A DNA stretch of 64,000 nucleotides from Micromonospora sp. NBC_01740 (GCF_035920365.1 NZ_CP109150.1:6634001-6698000); one strand, 5' to 3'; shown: positions 11,267 through 21,195, numbered from the stretch's first letter. Numbers and translations are program-made. Notes: generated from the sequence alone by a model not told the origin.

Positions 11267-12247
11267 TCAGACCACGAGCATGTCGGGTGTGACTGCCGCT
11301 TCCGTATCCGGGATGCCCAGGTCCCGGGCCCGCTTGTCGGCCAGCGCCAACAGCCGGCGGATCCGGCCGGCGATCGCGTCCTTGGTCAGCGGCGGATCGG
11401 CCAGCGCGCCCAGCTCCTCCAACGAGGCCTGCCGGTGCTCCAGGCGCAGCCGGCCGGCGGAGGTGAGGTGGTTGGGCGCGTCCTCGGCGAGGATCTCCAG
11501 CGCCCGGGTCACCCGGGCGGCGGCGGCGACCGCGGCCCGCGCCGAGCGGCGCAGGTTGGCGTCGTCGAAGTTGGCCAGCCGGTTGGCGGTGGCCCGCACC
11601 TCGCGGCGCACCCGGCGCTCCTCCCAGGCCAGCACGCTGGAGTGGGCACCGATGCGGGTGAGCAGCGCGGCGATCGCGTCACCGTCCTTGACCACCACCC
11701 GGTCCACGCCGCGCACCTCGCGGTTCTTGGCGGTGATGCCGATCCGCCGGGCCGCGCCCACCAGGGCCAGCGCGGACTCCGGGCCTGGGCAGGTGATCTC
11801 CAGCGCGCTGGAGCGGCCCGGCTCGGTCAGCGAGCCGTGCGCCATGAACGCGCCGCGCCAGGCCGACACCGCGCAGCAGACGTTCGCGGCGACGACGTGC
11901 GGCGGCAGCCCCCGCACGGGACGTCCGCGCACGTCGAGCAGCCCGGTCTGCCGCGCGAGGGCCTCACCGTCCTTGACCACCCGCACGATGAAGTGGCTGC
12001 CCTTGCGCAGGCCACCGGACGCGAGCACGTGGATCTCACTCGGATAGCCGTAGACCTCCGCGATCTCCCGTCGCAGCCGCCGGGCCACCGCCCCCGTGTC
12101 GAGTTCGGCCTCCACCACGACCCGACCGGAGACGATGTGCAGCCCGCCGGCGAAGCGCAGCAGCGCCGCCATCTCCGCCCGCCGGCAGCAGGGCTTGGGC
12201 ACGTCGACCCGACTCAGCTCGTCCTTGACCGCAGCCGTCATCGCCAT
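11267..12247 (-). CDS. whiA: Sporulation/cell-division regulator WhiA
   Basis: WhiA is a DNA-binding protein of homing-endonuclease (LAGLIDADG) ancestry with a C-terminal helix-turn-helix; in Streptomyces it acts with WhiB to start sporulation septation. The product of about 326 residues begins [14 protein letters not shown] and shows the N-terminal domain with [16 protein letters not shown], and the C-terminal HTH segment with [22 protein letters not shown] chose ATG 12247 because GAGGGG lies 7 bases upstream; a start five codons earlier would fall in that ribosome-binding site. It follows yvcK with a 54-base gap, the conserved rapZ-yvcK-whiA order. Confidence 0.95.
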   Translation of the reverse strand: MAMTAAVKDELSRVDVPKPCCRRAEMAALLRFAGGLHIVSGRVVVEAELDTGAVARRLRREIAEVYGYPSEIHVLASGGLRKGSHFIVRVVKDGEALARQTGLLDVRGRPVRGLPPHVVAANVCCAVSAWRGAFMAHGSLTEPGRSSALEITCPGPESALALVGAARRIGITAKNREVRGVDRVVVKDGDAIAALLTRIGAHSSVLAWEERRVRREVRATANRLANFDDANLRRSARAAVAAAARVTRALEILAEDAPNHLTSAGRLRLEHRQASLEELGALADPPLTKDAIAGRIRRLLALADKRARDLGIPDTEAAVTPDMLVV

Positions 12248-12301
12248 TGTGCGTCCCCTCACGGACCTGTTCCGGCGTGTCGCCGGAGATTACGTACGTG
12301 T

Positions 12302-13411
12302 CTAACGATCGGCGCCCAGGACAGGCACCAGTGCGGCGCCCAGGGCGGCCGGATCATGACGGGGAGTGCCGTCGGTGACCGCGACGGGAGCGAGGACCAG
12401 GCGGGCACCCAGCGATTCTGCCGCACGTTCGACCGGTTCGGGGTCACCCGCCGCCTTGGAATCGGCGACCACACGGTCGACCCTCAGCTCCGGCAGGTAC
12501 GAGCGCAGCGCGGCCAGATGGTCAGCCTGGGAGAGCCCGGAGGTCTCCTTCTCGGCGGCGAGGTTCAGCGTGACGAGCCGCCGCGCCGGGCTGGCGACGA
12601 TCGCGGCGGCGAGCTGCGGCACCAGCAGGTGCGGCAGCACGCTCGTGTACCAGCTGCCCGGCCCGAAGATCAGCCAGTCGGCCGTGCCGATCGCGGCGAC
12701 CGCCTGCGGGCAGGCCTCCGGCGCGGCCGGGGTGAGCCGCAACGACTCCACCCGGCCGGTGGTCACCGCGACCTGGTGCTGGCCCGTGATCGTGCGCACC
12801 TCGTCCGGCCGGCTCGGGTCGGCGCCGCGTACCCGCGCCTCGATCCCCACCGGCTCGCACGACATCGGCAGCACCCGGCCGACCGCGCCGAGCATCGCGC
12901 CGGCGTGCTCCAGGGCGGCCACCGGGTCGCCGAGCAGCTCCATCAGCCCGCAGAGCACCAGGTTGCCCACCGCGTGCCCGGCCAGCCCGCCAGCCTCGGG
13001 GCCCGCCCGCCCGGCCGCACCGGCACCCGCGCGTCCTCCGGCGACCCCGGCCGGCTCCGGGCCGGAAGGGGCCCGCCCGGTACCGGAGACCCGGGGGCGC
13101 CCCGCCGGTCCGCCCCCGGCGGGAGCCGGGCCGCCGGGGGGCGGCACCTCAGCGTAGCGGTGTTGGAAGAGCTTGGCGCTGCGCCGGGTGGCCGGATGGT
13201 CGCCGGCCAACGCGACCAGCGCCTGCCGCAGGTCGCCCGGGGGCAGGCCGCCCCGCTCGGCCCGCAGCCGGCCGCTCGAGCCACCGTCGTCGCCGACGGT
13301 GACCACCGCCGTGATGTCGAGGTCCAGCTCGGGGGCGCAGCGGCGCAGGGCGCGTAGCGAGGCGGACAGGCCGTGCCCGCCGCCGAAGGCGACCACACGC
13401 GTCGCCGTCAC
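12302..13411 (-). CDS. yvcK: YvcK/CofD-like family protein (gluconeogenesis/cell-wall factor)
   Basis: YvcK proteins bind UDP-sugars, have the CofD-like fold and support growth on gluconeogenic sources and cell-wall homeostasis; in mycobacteria the homologue is CuvA. Motifs seen: VVAFGGGHGLSASLRAL at the N-terminus, TVGDDGGSSGRLR, PPGDLRQALVAL, LAGHAVGNLVL, and FGPGSWYTSVLPHLL. The product is 369 residues. Its GTG start overlaps the rapZ stop as GTGA (13408-13411). Odd feature: residues about 88-141 are a Gly/Pro/Ala-rich low-complexity insertion just before LAGHAVGN, where the usual protein has only a short linker. Confidence 0.92.
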   Translation of the reverse strand: MTATRVVAFGGGHGLSASLRALRRCAPELDLDITAVVTVGDDGGSSGRLRAERGGLPPGDLRQALVALAGDHPATRRSAKLFQHRYAEVPPPGGPAPAGGGPAGRPRVSGTGRAPSGPEPAGVAGGRAGAGAAGRAGPEAGGLAGHAVGNLVLCGLMELLGDPVAALEHAGAMLGAVGRVLPMSCEPVGIEARVRGADPSRPDEVRTITGQHQVAVTTGRVESLRLTPAAPEACPQAVAAIGTADWLIFGPGSWYTSVLPHLLVPQLAAAIVASPARRLVTLNLAAEKETSGLSQADHLAALRSYLPELRVDRVVADSKAAGDPEPVERAAESLGARLVLAPVAVTDGTPRHDPAALGAALVPVLGADR

Positions 13412-14334
13412 TCGCGCCCCAGGTCGCGGTGCTGCGCGTTCGCGGCCAGACCGGAGTGGCGCAGCCGGGCGGCCAACTCCTCGGCGATGGCCACGCTGCG
13501 GTGCTTGCCGCCGGTGCAGCCGACCGCCACCGTCAGGTAGCGCTTGCCCTCCCGCTCGAAGCCGACGGTGGTCGCGTTGACCAGGTCGGCGTACGACCCG
13601 ACGAAGGCGTCCGCGCCCTCCTGCCCCAGCACGTACGAGCTGACCGCCTCCTCCCGGCCGGTGTGCTCGCGCAGTTCCGGCACCCAGTACGGGTTCGGCA
13701 GGAAGCGGGCGTCGAGCACGAAGTCGGCGTCCGGCGGCAGGCCGTACTTGAAGCCGAAGGAGAGCACGGTGACCCGCAGCCGGCGGGCGTCCTCGCCGCC
13801 GAAGAGCTCCTCGACGCGGCGACGCAGCTGGTTGACGTTCAGGTGGCTGGTGTCGATGATCACGTCGGCCTGGTCGCGGGCCTCCTCCAGCAGGCCGCGC
13901 TCGACCGCGATGCCGTCGGCGAGCCGCCCGTCGCCCTGCAACGGGTGCGAACGCCGGACGCTCTCGAACCGCCGGATCAGCACCTCGTCGTCGGCGTCGA
14001 CGAAGACCACCCGGGGCGAGAAGCCGCGCTCCTTCAGCTCCCGGATCGCCCCCGCCAGGTCGGTGGAGAAGGCGCGCGAGCGCACGTCCAGCACCATCGC
14101 CGTACGCCGGGCCGCCCCGCCCGCCTTGAACGCCAGCTCGGCCATGTCGAGCATGAGTGCCTGCGGCAGGTTGTCCACCACGTAGAACCCGACGTTCTCC
14201 AACGCCCTCGCCACCGTGCTGCGGCCGCCGCCGGAGAGCCCGGTGACCACCACCAGGGTGGTGTCCGACTCCGCCGGTGTCTGCTGCCCGGTCACCGTCT
14301 CGCCCCGTTCCTCGGCCGTACGCGCCTCGCTCAC
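13408..14334 (-). CDS. rapZ: RNase adapter RapZ-like nucleotide-binding protein
   Basis: RapZ/YvcJ proteins are P-loop NTPases; in E. coli RapZ delivers the small RNA GlmZ to RNase E, but the actinobacterial role is not established. The 308-residue protein has Walker A VVTGLSGGGRST, the VVDNLP motif, VVFVDADDEVLIRRF, FGFKYGLPPDADFVLDARFLPNPYW and the C-terminal GCTGGKHRSVAIAEEL. The GTG start at 14334 follows a G-rich stretch. It overlaps yvcK by four bases. It normally lies directly after uvrC; here recQ and a small gene separate them. Confidence 0.93.
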   Translation of the reverse strand: MSEARTAEERGETVTGQQTPAESDTTLVVVTGLSGGGRSTVARALENVGFYVVDNLPQALMLDMAELAFKAGGAARRTAMVLDVRSRAFSTDLAGAIRELKERGFSPRVVFVDADDEVLIRRFESVRRSHPLQGDGRLADGIAVERGLLEEARDQADVIIDTSHLNVNQLRRRVEELFGGEDARRLRVTVLSFGFKYGLPPDADFVLDARFLPNPYWVPELREHTGREEAVSSYVLGQEGADAFVGSYADLVNATTVGFEREGKRYLTVAVGCTGGKHRSVAIAEELAARLRHSGLAANAQHRDLGRE

Positions 14335-14514
14335 CCACTACCCCCAAGCCGTGGCGCCGCGGCCGGCACCCCCGGCCGCGCGTGGTCAATCAGCGACTCT
14401 ATCCCGCACCACTCGCGCGTTGCCGGCACGTCCCTGGCCGCCGCCGTGGTGGCGTCCGCCCCGGCGGAGGGTCGGACCCGGGCGCGAGGGTCGTGCTCCC
14501 GACAGGCGGACCCC

Positions 14515-14544
14515 TTGATGACGATCAGTCAACGTCCATACGCT
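14515..14544 (+). promoter_or_regulatory. Candidate promoter of the GYD-like gene
   Basis: TTGATG (14515-14520), an 18-base spacer and TACGCT (14539-14544), which fits the actinobacterial -10 pattern TANNNT. The start codon at 14588 follows at a normal distance, with GGGAGG four bases before it. Confidence 0.4.
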
Positions 14545-14587
14545 GCACGTGATCGCCGCAGGTGGCGACTGGTTTCTGGGAGGCGGG

Positions 14588-14932
14588 ATGCACGATCTGG
14601 CGGAGAAGAACAAATACGTCGGCTTCCTGTTCATGAGGATCAACCCGGAGTACTTCGCCCTGGGCCGGGAGGGCATCCACGAGGTCTCCGCCGAGCACGC
14701 CCGCGACCTGGGCCGCTTCGCCAAGCAGCTCACCCACGTGGTCTGCACCGGGGTCAACGGTCGCTACGACCAGGTGACCATGGTCGAGGCGGACACCCTG
14801 GAGGAGATCAACGCGGCGGCCACGGCGTTCCGGATGGGCAACAAGGCCCGCTACATCGAGATCGTCGACATCGTGGTCGGGATGAAGGCCCCGCCGCGCG
14901 GGCTGGCCAAGCGTTCCGCCCAGCCCGACTGA
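14588..14932 (+). CDS. Small GYD-like (dimeric alpha/beta-barrel type) protein of unknown function
   Basis: A 114-residue protein beginning MHDLAEKNKYVGFLFMRI. The pattern of a first beta strand, a helix (VSAEHARDLGRFAKQL), a strand, NGRYDQVTMVEADTLEEINAAA, and a last strand (YIEIVDIVVGM) resembles the GYD/ABM ferredoxin-like fold, in which a G-x-Y-D turn precedes a strand ending in E. This is fold-level inference; no function can be named. ATG 14588 is set by GGGAGG (14578-14583). It is transcribed away from rapZ and toward recQ (112 bases downstream, with its own promoter). Confidence 0.6.
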   Translation: MHDLAEKNKYVGFLFMRINPEYFALGREGIHEVSAEHARDLGRFAKQLTHVVCTGVNGRYDQVTMVEADTLEEINAAATAFRMGNKARYIEIVDIVVGMKAPPRGLAKRSAQPD

Positions 14933-15031
14933 GCGACCCGGAGGACCGCCGGGCCGCGACGCTCCGGTCCGGCGGTCCGCCCTGATCCGCGACCCGCCCG
15001 CTCGGGTCCGCCGGCTGTCGGGGGAGGTTCG

Positions 15032-15037
15032 TAGAAT
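15032..15037 (+). promoter_or_regulatory. Leaderless -10 box of recQ
   Basis: TAGAAT lies six bases before the recQ ATG, the spacing expected when transcription starts on the A of the start codon. The nearest GGGGAGG is 16 bases from the ATG, too far to serve well as a ribosome-binding site. Confidence 0.6.
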
Positions 15038-15043
15038 CCCCGG

Positions 15044-16882
15044 ATGGCTTCCCCCACCGACCTGCGCTCCGCCGACGCCCTGGAGGTGTTGCGCCGGGTC
15101 TTCGGCTACGACGCCTTCCGCGGCTTCCAGCAGGAGGTGATCGACCACGTGGTGGCCGGCGGCGACGCGCTGGTGCTGATGCCCACCGGCGGCGGCAAGT
15201 CGCTGTGCTACCAGATCCCCGCGCTGGTCCGCGACGGCGTGGCGGTGGTGGTCTCCCCGCTGATCGCGCTCATGCAGGACCAGGTCGACGCGCTGACGGC
15301 GGTCGGCGTCCGGGCCGGCTTCCTCAACTCGACCCAGGATCTCGACGCCCGCCGGGTGGTGGAACGGGCCTTCGTCGGCGGCGAGCTGGACCTGCTCTAC
15401 CTCGCCCCGGAGGCGTTGGGCACCCGAGGGGTGCAGCAGCTGCTCGACCGGGGCAGGATCGCCCTGTTCGCCATCGACGAGGCGCACTGCGTGTCGCAGT
15501 GGGGGCACGACTTCCGCCCCGACTACCTCGCCCTGTCGATGCTGCACGAGCGCTGGCCCGACGTGCCCCGCATCGCGCTCACCGCCACCGCGACCAGCGC
15601 GACCCGCGACGAGATCGCGACCCGGCTCAAGCTCACCGACGCCCGGCACTTCGTGGCCAGCTTCGACCGGCCCAACATCCAGTACCGGATCGTGCCCAAG
15701 CGCGAGCCGCGCAAGCAGCTGCTGAGCCTGCTGCGCGACGAGCACCCCGGCGACGCGGGCATCGTCTACTGCCTGTCGCGCGCCTCGGTGGACAAGACGG
15801 CGGAGTTCCTCACCGCCAACGGCGTCGCCGCGCTGCCCTACCACGCCGGCCTGGACGCGGCGACCCGCGCGCGCAACCAGCAGCGCTTCCTGCGCGAGGA
15901 CGGCCTGGTGATGGTGGCGACCATCGCGTTCGGCATGGGCATCGACAAGCCCGACGTCCGGTTCGTCGCCCACCTCGACCTGCCGAAGTCGGTCGAGGGC
16001 TACTACCAGGAGACCGGTCGCGCCGGGCGCGACGGGCTGCCGTCGACCGCCTGGCTGGCGTACGGGCTCCAGGACGTGGTGCAGCAGCGCAAGATGATCG
16101 AGACCTCCGACGGGGACCTCGCCCACCGGCGCAACCTCGCCGCCCACCTCGACGCGATGCTCGCCCTCTGCGAGACGGTCCGCTGCCGGCGCGGCCAACT
16201 GCTCGACTACTTCGGCGAGAAGGCGACCGCCGCCTGCGGCAACTGCGACACCTGCCTCAGCCCGCCGGAGTCCTGGGACGGCACCGTCGCGGCCCAGAAG
16301 CTGCTCTCCACCATCTTCCGGCTCGACCGGGAACGCAACCAGCGCTTCGGTGCGGGGCACTGCGTCGACATCCTGCTCGGCCGCACCACCGACAAGGTCA
16401 CCCAGTACGGCCACGACTCCCTGACCGTCTTCGGCATCGGCGGCGAGCTGCGCGAGGCCGAGTGGCGCGGCGTGGTGCGGCAGCTGCTGGCCGAGGGACT
16501 GCTGGCCGTCGAGGGCGACTACGGCACGCTGGCCCTCACGGAGGCCAGCGCGGAGGTGCTGGGCCGCCGCCGCACGGTGATGATGCGCCGCGAGCCGGAG
16601 AAGGTCACCTCGTCCCGGTCGGCGAAGCCACGCGGGGCGGCCACCGTCGTCGCCGAGTTGTCCCCGACCGCCGCCGGGGTCTTCGAGCGGCTGCGCGCCT
16701 GGCGGGGGGCCACCGCCAAGGAGCAGGGCGTCCCGGCGTACGTGATCTTCCACGACGCCACGCTGCGGCAGATCGCCACCGACGCGCCCACGTCGCTGGC
16801 CGAGCTGTCCGCGGTCAGCGGCGTCGGCGAGAACAAGCTCGCGAAGTACGGCGAGCAGATCCTGGCCGTCCTGGCCGAGTAG
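15044..16882 (+). CDS. recQ: ATP-dependent DNA helicase RecQ
   Basis: A 3'-5' superfamily 2 helicase in recombination and repair of stalled forks. Domains in order: helicase core with Walker [13 protein letters not shown] (about residue 46), DEAH in [20 protein letters not shown] (about 145), motif [12 protein letters not shown] (about 325); RecQ Zn-binding with [12 protein letters not shown] and ACGNCDTC (about 380-405); winged-helix RQC domain; and a C-terminal HRDC domain (about 530-612) ending in [15 protein letters not shown]. 612 residues, full length. It converges with uvrC, 39 bases apart. Confidence 0.96.
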   Translation: MASPTDLRSADALEVLRRVFGYDAFRGFQQEVIDHVVAGGDALVLMPTGGGKSLCYQIPALVRDGVAVVVSPLIALMQDQVDALTAVGVRAGFLNSTQDLDARRVVERAFVGGELDLLYLAPEALGTRGVQQLLDRGRIALFAIDEAHCVSQWGHDFRPDYLALSMLHERWPDVPRIALTATATSATRDEIATRLKLTDARHFVASFDRPNIQYRIVPKREPRKQLLSLLRDEHPGDAGIVYCLSRASVDKTAEFLTANGVAALPYHAGLDAATRARNQQRFLREDGLVMVATIAFGMGIDKPDVRFVAHLDLPKSVEGYYQETGRAGRDGLPSTAWLAYGLQDVVQQRKMIETSDGDLAHRRNLAAHLDAMLALCETVRCRRGQLLDYFGEKATAACGNCDTCLSPPESWDGTVAAQKLLSTIFRLDRERNQRFGAGHCVDILLGRTTDKVTQYGHDSLTVFGIGGELREAEWRGVVRQLLAEGLLAVEGDYGTLALTEASAEVLGRRRTVMMRREPEKVTSSRSAKPRGAATVVAELSPTAAGVFERLRAWRGATAKEQGVPAYVIFHDATLRQIATDAPTSLAELSAVSGVGENKLAKYGEQILAVLAE

Positions 16883-16883
16883 C

Positions 16884-16918
16884 CGTCGGCCTGCCGGACG
16901 CGCACCGCCCGGCCGACG
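16884..16918. terminator. Weak hairpin between convergent recQ and uvrC
   Basis: CGTCGGCC (16884-16891) and GGCCGACG (16911-16918) pair around a 19-base loop in the 39-base gap. It is the only structure available to end both transcripts; no T-tract. Confidence 0.35.
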
Positions 16919-16921
16919 CGG

Positions 16922-19000
16922 TCAGTCCGCCGCCGGGGCCTTCGCCTCGCCGCCCAGCGCGGCGAGGATCGCCTCGGCGGTGCGCCGGCCCACGCCGGGC
17001 ACCTCGGTGATCTCCTCCACGGTGGCGGCGGAGAGCCGCTTGAGCGAGCCGAAGTGCCGCAGCAGCGCCTTGCGCCGCACCTCCCCCAGGCCGGGCACCC
17101 GGTCGAGCGCCGACTCGGTCATCCGCTTGGAGCGCCGCTGGCGGTGGAAGGTGATGGCGAAGCGGTGCGCCTCGTCGCGCACCCGTTGCAGCAGGTAGAG
17201 CCCCTCCGAGGTGCGCGGCAGGATCACCGGGAACTCGTCGTCGGGCAGCCAGACCTCCTCCAGCCGCTTGGCCAGGCCGCACAGCGCCACGTCGTCGACG
17301 CCCAGCTCCGCGAGCGCCTGGGCCGCCGCCGCGACCTGCGGCGCGCCGCCGTCGACCACCACCAGCTGCGGCGGGTACGCGAACCGGCGGGGGCGTCCGG
17401 TGGTCGGGTCGATCAGGACGCCGACGGTGCGCTCGTCGGACCCGCCGGACTCGTCGGACCCGCCGGGCTCGCGGGGCCCACCGGACCCGCCGGGCTCGTG
17501 GGGCCCGCCGGACCCGCCGGGTTCGTGGGGATCGCCGGGCGCGGGCTGCCCGGCCGGGGCGACGGGGTCGTCGGCCGGCTCGACGCCCGCCTCGCCGGTC
17601 TCGGCGCGGGCGTCGAGGTAGCGCGCGAAGCGGCGGCGCAGCACCTCGGACATGGCGGAGAGGTCGTCGGTGGCGCCCCGGATGATGAAGCGCCGGTATT
17701 CGCTCTTGCGGGGCAGCCCGTCCTCGAAGACGACCATGCTCGCCACCACGTCGGTGCCCTGCATCTGGGAGATGTCGAAACACTCGATGCGCAACGGCGA
17801 GGTGCGCATGTCGAGCGCCTCGGTGATCTCGTCGAGCGCCTTGCTGCGGGTGGTCAGGTCGCCGGCCCGGCGCAGCTTGTGCCGGGCCAGGGCGTCCTTG
17901 GCGTTGCGCTCGACCGTCTCCAGCAGCGACCGCTTGTCGCCGCGCTGCGGCACCCGCAGGCTCACCCGGCTGCCCCGGTGACCGGAGAGCCAGTCGGCCA
18001 GCGCGTCGGCGTCGGCGGGCAGCGCCGGCACGAGCAGCTCGCGCGGCACGTCGGCCTCGCCCTGCTCACCGCCGTAGACCTGGGTGCAGAAGTGGTGCAC
18101 CAGGTCGCCCGTGCTGAGCTCCTCGGTCTTCTCCACCACCCAGCCGCGCTGGCCACGGACCCGGCCGTCGCGCACGTGGAAGACCTGGACGGCCGCTTCG
18201 AGGGGGTCGTCGGCGAACGCGACCACGTCGGCGTCGGTGCCGTCGCCGAGCACGACGGTCTGCTTCTCCATCGCCCGGCGCAGCGCGGCCACGTCGTCGC
18301 GCAACCGGGCCGCCCGCTCGAACTCCAACTGCTCGCTGGCCTCGGTCATCTCCCGTTCGAGCCGGCGCACCATCGTGTCGGTGCGGCCGCCCATGAAGTC
18401 GCAGAAACCGTCGACGATCTCCCGGTGCCGCTCGGGGGTGACGCTGCCGACGCAGGGGGCCGAGCACTTGCCGATGTAACCCAGCAGGCAGGGGCGGCCC
18501 ACCTGGCTGGCGCGCTTGAACACCCCCGCCGAGCAGGTGCGCGCCGGGAAGACCCGCAGCAGCAGGTCGAGCGTCTCGCGGATCGCCCAGGCGTGCGAGT
18601 AGGGCCCGAAGTAGCGCACCCCCTTGCGCTTGGCGCCCCGCATCACCTGCAACCGGGGGAACTCCTCGTCGAGGGTGACCGCGAGGTAGGGGTAGGACTT
18701 GTCGTCGCGGTAGCGGACGTTGAAACGCGGGTCGTACTGCTTGATCCAGGTGTATTCGAGCTGGAGCGCCTCGACCTCGGTGCCGACGGTGACCCAGTCC
18801 ACCGACTCCGCGGTGGTGACCATCTGCTGGGTGCGCTGGTGCAGGCCCCACAGGTCGGCGAAGTAGGAGTTGAGCCGGCTGCGCAGGTTCTTCGCCTTGC
18901 CGACGTAGATCACCCGGCCGGTGCCGTCGCGGAACCGGTAGACCCCCGGTGACTCCGGGATGGTGCCGGGCGCGGGACGGTAGGTCGAGGGGTCAGCCAC
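16922..19000 (-). CDS. uvrC: UvrABC system protein C
   Basis: UvrC makes the two incisions of nucleotide excision repair. The 692-residue protein has an N-terminal GIY-YIG nuclease ([22 protein letters not shown], residues about 18-40), a Cys-rich stretch, a UVR motif that binds UvrB (residues about 205-240), an RNase H-like endonuclease domain ([23 protein letters not shown]) and C-terminal helix-hairpin-helix repeats ([31 protein letters not shown]). Odd feature: a Gly-Pro-Ser-His-Glu insertion of about 50 residues, encoded by 27-bp repeats near 17431-17580, splits the endonuclease domain. The GTG start at 19000 has TAGGCT seven bases upstream and no ribosome-binding site, so it is probably leaderless. 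Confidence 0.96.
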   Translation of the reverse strand: MADPSTYRPAPGTIPESPGVYRFRDGTGRVIYVGKAKNLRSRLNSYFADLWGLHQRTQQMVTTAESVDWVTVGTEVEALQLEYTWIKQYDPRFNVRYRDDKSYPYLAVTLDEEFPRLQVMRGAKRKGVRYFGPYSHAWAIRETLDLLLRVFPARTCSAGVFKRASQVGRPCLLGYIGKCSAPCVGSVTPERHREIVDGFCDFMGGRTDTMVRRLEREMTEASEQLEFERAARLRDDVAALRRAMEKQTVVLGDGTDADVVAFADDPLEAAVQVFHVRDGRVRGQRGWVVEKTEELSTGDLVHHFCTQVYGGEQGEADVPRELLVPALPADADALADWLSGHRGSRVSLRVPQRGDKRSLLETVERNAKDALARHKLRRAGDLTTRSKALDEITEALDMRTSPLRIECFDISQMQGTDVVASMVVFEDGLPRKSEYRRFIIRGATDDLSAMSEVLRRRFARYLDARAETGEAGVEPADDPVAPAGQPAPGDPHEPGGSGGPHEPGGSGGPREPGGSDESGGSDERTVGVLIDPTTGRPRRFAYPPQLVVVDGGAPQVAAAAQALAELGVDDVALCGLAKRLEEVWLPDDEFPVILPRTSEGLYLLQRVRDEAHRFAITFHRQRRSKRMTESALDRVPGLGEVRRKALLRHFGSLKRLSAATVEEITEVPGVGRRTAEAILAALGGEAKAPAAD
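17431..17580 (-). repeat. In-frame 27-bp repeats encoding a low-complexity insert in UvrC
   Basis: The nine-residue unit PHEPGGSGG occurs twice exactly, followed by degenerate copies (PREPGGSDE, then SGGSDE), flanked by Asp/Pro/Ala-rich sequence. The frame is kept, as expected for slippage in a loop between the halves of the endonuclease domain. Confidence 0.75.
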
Positions 19001-19007
19001 GGCAGCA

Positions 19008-19013
19008 AGCCTA
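19008..19013 (-). promoter_or_regulatory. Leaderless -10 box of uvrC
   Basis: On the minus strand TAGGCT is followed by seven bases and then the GTG start of uvrC. Confidence 0.55.
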
Positions 19014-19162
19014 GTCCGCGCCCCCGACAGCTCCCCGGACGCCGCGTCCCCGCCCCGCCCCGCCCGCCGGCCGTGCCACGCCCCGGTCGTGCCGGCCGTC
19101 CCAGGCCGGGGGCGAGCCCCCGACGGCGGTGAAATTGCGGTGCCGCCGGAAACGCTCCCCGC

Positions 19163-19168
19163 TAACAT
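19163..19168 (+). promoter_or_regulatory. -10 box of the MFS gene
   Basis: TAACAT, 39 bases before the ATG at 19208. The transcript would include GAGGGGAG as ribosome-binding site. No good -35 is seen at 16-19 bases. Confidence 0.4.
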
Positions 19169-19207
19169 CCGCCCCTGGCGGAGGCGACGCGAGGGGAGCA
19201 CGGGGAC

Positions 19208-20524
19208 ATGGGCGCGAACCCCGCGGGACGCAGCCGAGGGGGTGCCGTCCTCGTGGCGGCGCTCACCGTCGACTCGGTCGGCAACGGGCTCTTCCTGCCC
19301 CTGTCGCTGGTGTACTTCCTGCGGCTCACCGACGTGCCCCTGGCGCTGCTCGGGGTGCTGCTCAGCGCGGCGACCGTGCTCACCCTGCCGGTGCCGCTGT
19401 GGGCGGGATCGCTGGCGGACCGGATCGGGGCGCTGCCCGTGGTCGTCGCCTCCCAACTGCTCCAGGCCGCCGGCTACCTGGCGTACGCCTGGGTGGGCGG
19501 GCCCGTCGGCGTCTTCGTGGCGGCGGCGCTGGTCGCCGTCGGCGTGCGGTTCTTCTGGTCCGCCGTCTTCACGGCGGTCGCCGACTACGCCGACGGCAGC
19601 CCGGGCGGCTGGGCCCGGGACACCTGGTACGCGATCAGCAACGGCGCCCGTACCGCCGGCCTGGCGGTGGGGGGCCTGACCACGGGCGTGGTGGTGGCCG
19701 ACGGGCGGGCCGGCACCTACCGCGCGGTGGCCTACGCGGCGGCGGCCTGCTTCGCCCTCGCCGCGGTGCTCATCGCCGCCCGGGTGCGGATCCCGCCGGC
19801 CACCGACCGCCCGGCGGGATCCGGGCGGGGCGGGTACGCCACGCTGCTGCGGGACCGCCCGTTCCTCGCCCTCATCGGCCTGAACACCGTCTTCGCGCTG
19901 AGCACCATGATGCTCGGCCTGGCCCTGCCCACGATGATGCTCACGGACCTGCGGGGCCCCGCGTGGCTGACCTCCGCCGTCCTGGCCGGCAACGCGTTCC
20001 TCGTCGCCGTGCTGTCGGCGCCCGTCGGCGCCCGCCTGCCGCAGCACCGCCGCACCCGTGCGGTCGCGCTGGCCGCCGCCCTCTGGACGCTCTGGGGCCT
20101 CGCCATGGCGACCCTCGGCCCGGGGCGCCTCGGCGTGGTGGCCGCGCTGCTGGTCGCGGCGACGCTGCTGTTCACCGTCGCGGAACTGGTGCACGCGCCG
20201 GCGTCCGCCGCGCTGGCCGCGGCCGCCGCCCCGATCGCCGCCCGGGGCCGCTACCTGGCGGCCTTCCAGTATTCCTTCGCCCTCGCCTCGATGGTCGCGC
20301 CGGCCTTCTTCGGCACCCTGTACGAGGTCGACACCGCCGCGCCCTGGCTGGTGCTGGCGCTGCTCAACGCCGTCGGCGTCGCCGGCATCCTGCTGCTGGA
20401 GCGGAGCCTGCCGCCGGCCGCCCTGCGCGAGCCGCCGCCGACGGGCGAGCGGCCGCCGACGGGCGAGCGGCGGGCAGCGGGCGAGCGGACGTCGGTGGTC
20501 GACGCGGGCGCCGCCGCGGACTGA
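19208..20524 (+). CDS. Major facilitator superfamily transporter
   Basis: A 438-residue inner-membrane carrier with about 12 hydrophobic helices in two halves separated near residue 210. The MFS motif A-like segment [14 protein letters not shown] sits between helices 2 and 3, and RARGRYL-type loop residues occur in the second half ([13 protein letters not shown]). The tail contains short repeats of a TGER unit. ATG 19208 is preceded by GAGGGGAG. The substrate cannot be told from sequence; the helix pattern resembles drug/proton antiporters. It is divergent from uvrC and convergent with the Rieske gene, with no regulator beside it. Confidence 0.82.
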   Translation: MGANPAGRSRGGAVLVAALTVDSVGNGLFLPLSLVYFLRLTDVPLALLGVLLSAATVLTLPVPLWAGSLADRIGALPVVVASQLLQAAGYLAYAWVGGPVGVFVAAALVAVGVRFFWSAVFTAVADYADGSPGGWARDTWYAISNGARTAGLAVGGLTTGVVVADGRAGTYRAVAYAAAACFALAAVLIAARVRIPPATDRPAGSGRGGYATLLRDRPFLALIGLNTVFALSTMMLGLALPTMMLTDLRGPAWLTSAVLAGNAFLVAVLSAPVGARLPQHRRTRAVALAAALWTLWGLAMATLGPGRLGVVAALLVAATLLFTVAELVHAPASAALAAAAAPIAARGRYLAAFQYSFALASMVAPAFFGTLYEVDTAAPWLVLALLNAVGVAGILLLERSLPPAALREPPPTGERPPTGERRAAGERTSVVDAGAAAD

Positions 20525-20528
20525 GCGG

Positions 20529-20557
20529 GGCCGGCGGCCCGGTTCGGGTCGCCGGCC
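20529..20557. terminator. Hairpin between convergent MFS and Rieske genes
   Basis: A 13-bp stem (20529-20541 with 20545-20557, one G-T wobble) around a 3-base loop, immediately after the MFS stop and 12 bases from the Rieske stop; suited to end both transcripts. Confidence 0.65.
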
Positions 20558-20569
20558 GCACCCGACGGG

Positions 20570-21052
20570 TCAGGCCAGCGAGATCTGGTCGCCGGTGACC
20601 TTGACGTTCTTCGGCGGCAGCGGCTTGGTGGCCGGGCCGCCCTTCACCGAGCCGTCCTCGATCGAGAACTTGCTGAAGTGGCAGGTGCAGTTGATGGTGC
20701 CGCCGTCGACGTTCGTCACCGGGCAGCCCTGGTGGGTGCAGATCGAGTCGAACCCCTTGAACTCGCCCTCGCGCGGCTGGGTGATCACCACACCCTGGGC
20801 GGGATAGACCGTGCCGCCGCCGACCGGGATGTCGGCCGTACGGGCCAGCGACTGCGCGCCCTGGCGGTCGCCGCCGCCGGCGTCACCGGTGCTGGGCACC
20901 GGCGGGCCGCCGCTGGTCGGGGCCGCCCCGTCGCCGGAGTCGTCGCTGCCGCAGGCGGCCAGGACCACCGCCGCGCCGACCGCGCCCGCGCCCGTGAGGA
21001 GGGCGCGGCGCGTCCGCGTCGCCGGCCCGGTCAGCCCCTGATCGTCACTCAT
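20570..21052 (-). CDS. Rieske [2Fe-2S] lipoprotein, Tat-type signal
   Basis: A 160-residue exported iron-sulfur protein. The N-terminus RTRRALLTGAGAVG is a Tat-like signal followed by the lipobox LAAC (Cys34), predicting lipid anchoring on the outer membrane face. A Gly/Pro/Ser/Asp-rich linker follows, then the Rieske domain with CTHQGC (Cys105, His107) and CTCH (Cys122, His125); the extra Cys110 and Cys124 would form the Rieske disulfide. I chose ATG 21052 because it places the twin-arginine motif near the N-terminus and has GGGCGAGG upstream. Its redox partner is not in the window; similar stand-alone Rieske lipoproteins are common in actinobacteria. Confidence 0.85.
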   Translation of the reverse strand: MSDDQGLTGPATRTRRALLTGAGAVGAAVVLAACGSDDSGDGAAPTSGGPPVPSTGDAGGGDRQGAQSLARTADIPVGGGTVYPAQGVVITQPREGEFKGFDSICTHQGCPVTNVDGGTINCTCHFSKFSIEDGSVKGGPATKPLPPKNVKVTGDQISLA

Positions 21053-21152
21053 GCCTCGCCCTTCTCTCGGCTGCCGCCGCCTGGTCATGATCCGCGGCCA
21101 CACTCGGGTACACGGATCACTCTGCCCGACGGTTCACCGGATCGGCGACCGA

Positions 21153-21195
21153 GGGGCCACCCGGGGTGGGCCGTGGGCCCGCCCCGGATGGCCCC
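21153..21195. terminator. Long hairpin downstream of uvrA
   Basis: A 20-bp stem (21153-21172 with 21176-21195, two mismatches) with a GTG loop, in the 270-base gap between the uvrA stop and the Rieske start. It lies about 130 bases past uvrA on the minus strand and probably ends that transcript. The rest of the gap shows no gene and should hold the Rieske promoter. Confidence 0.6.
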
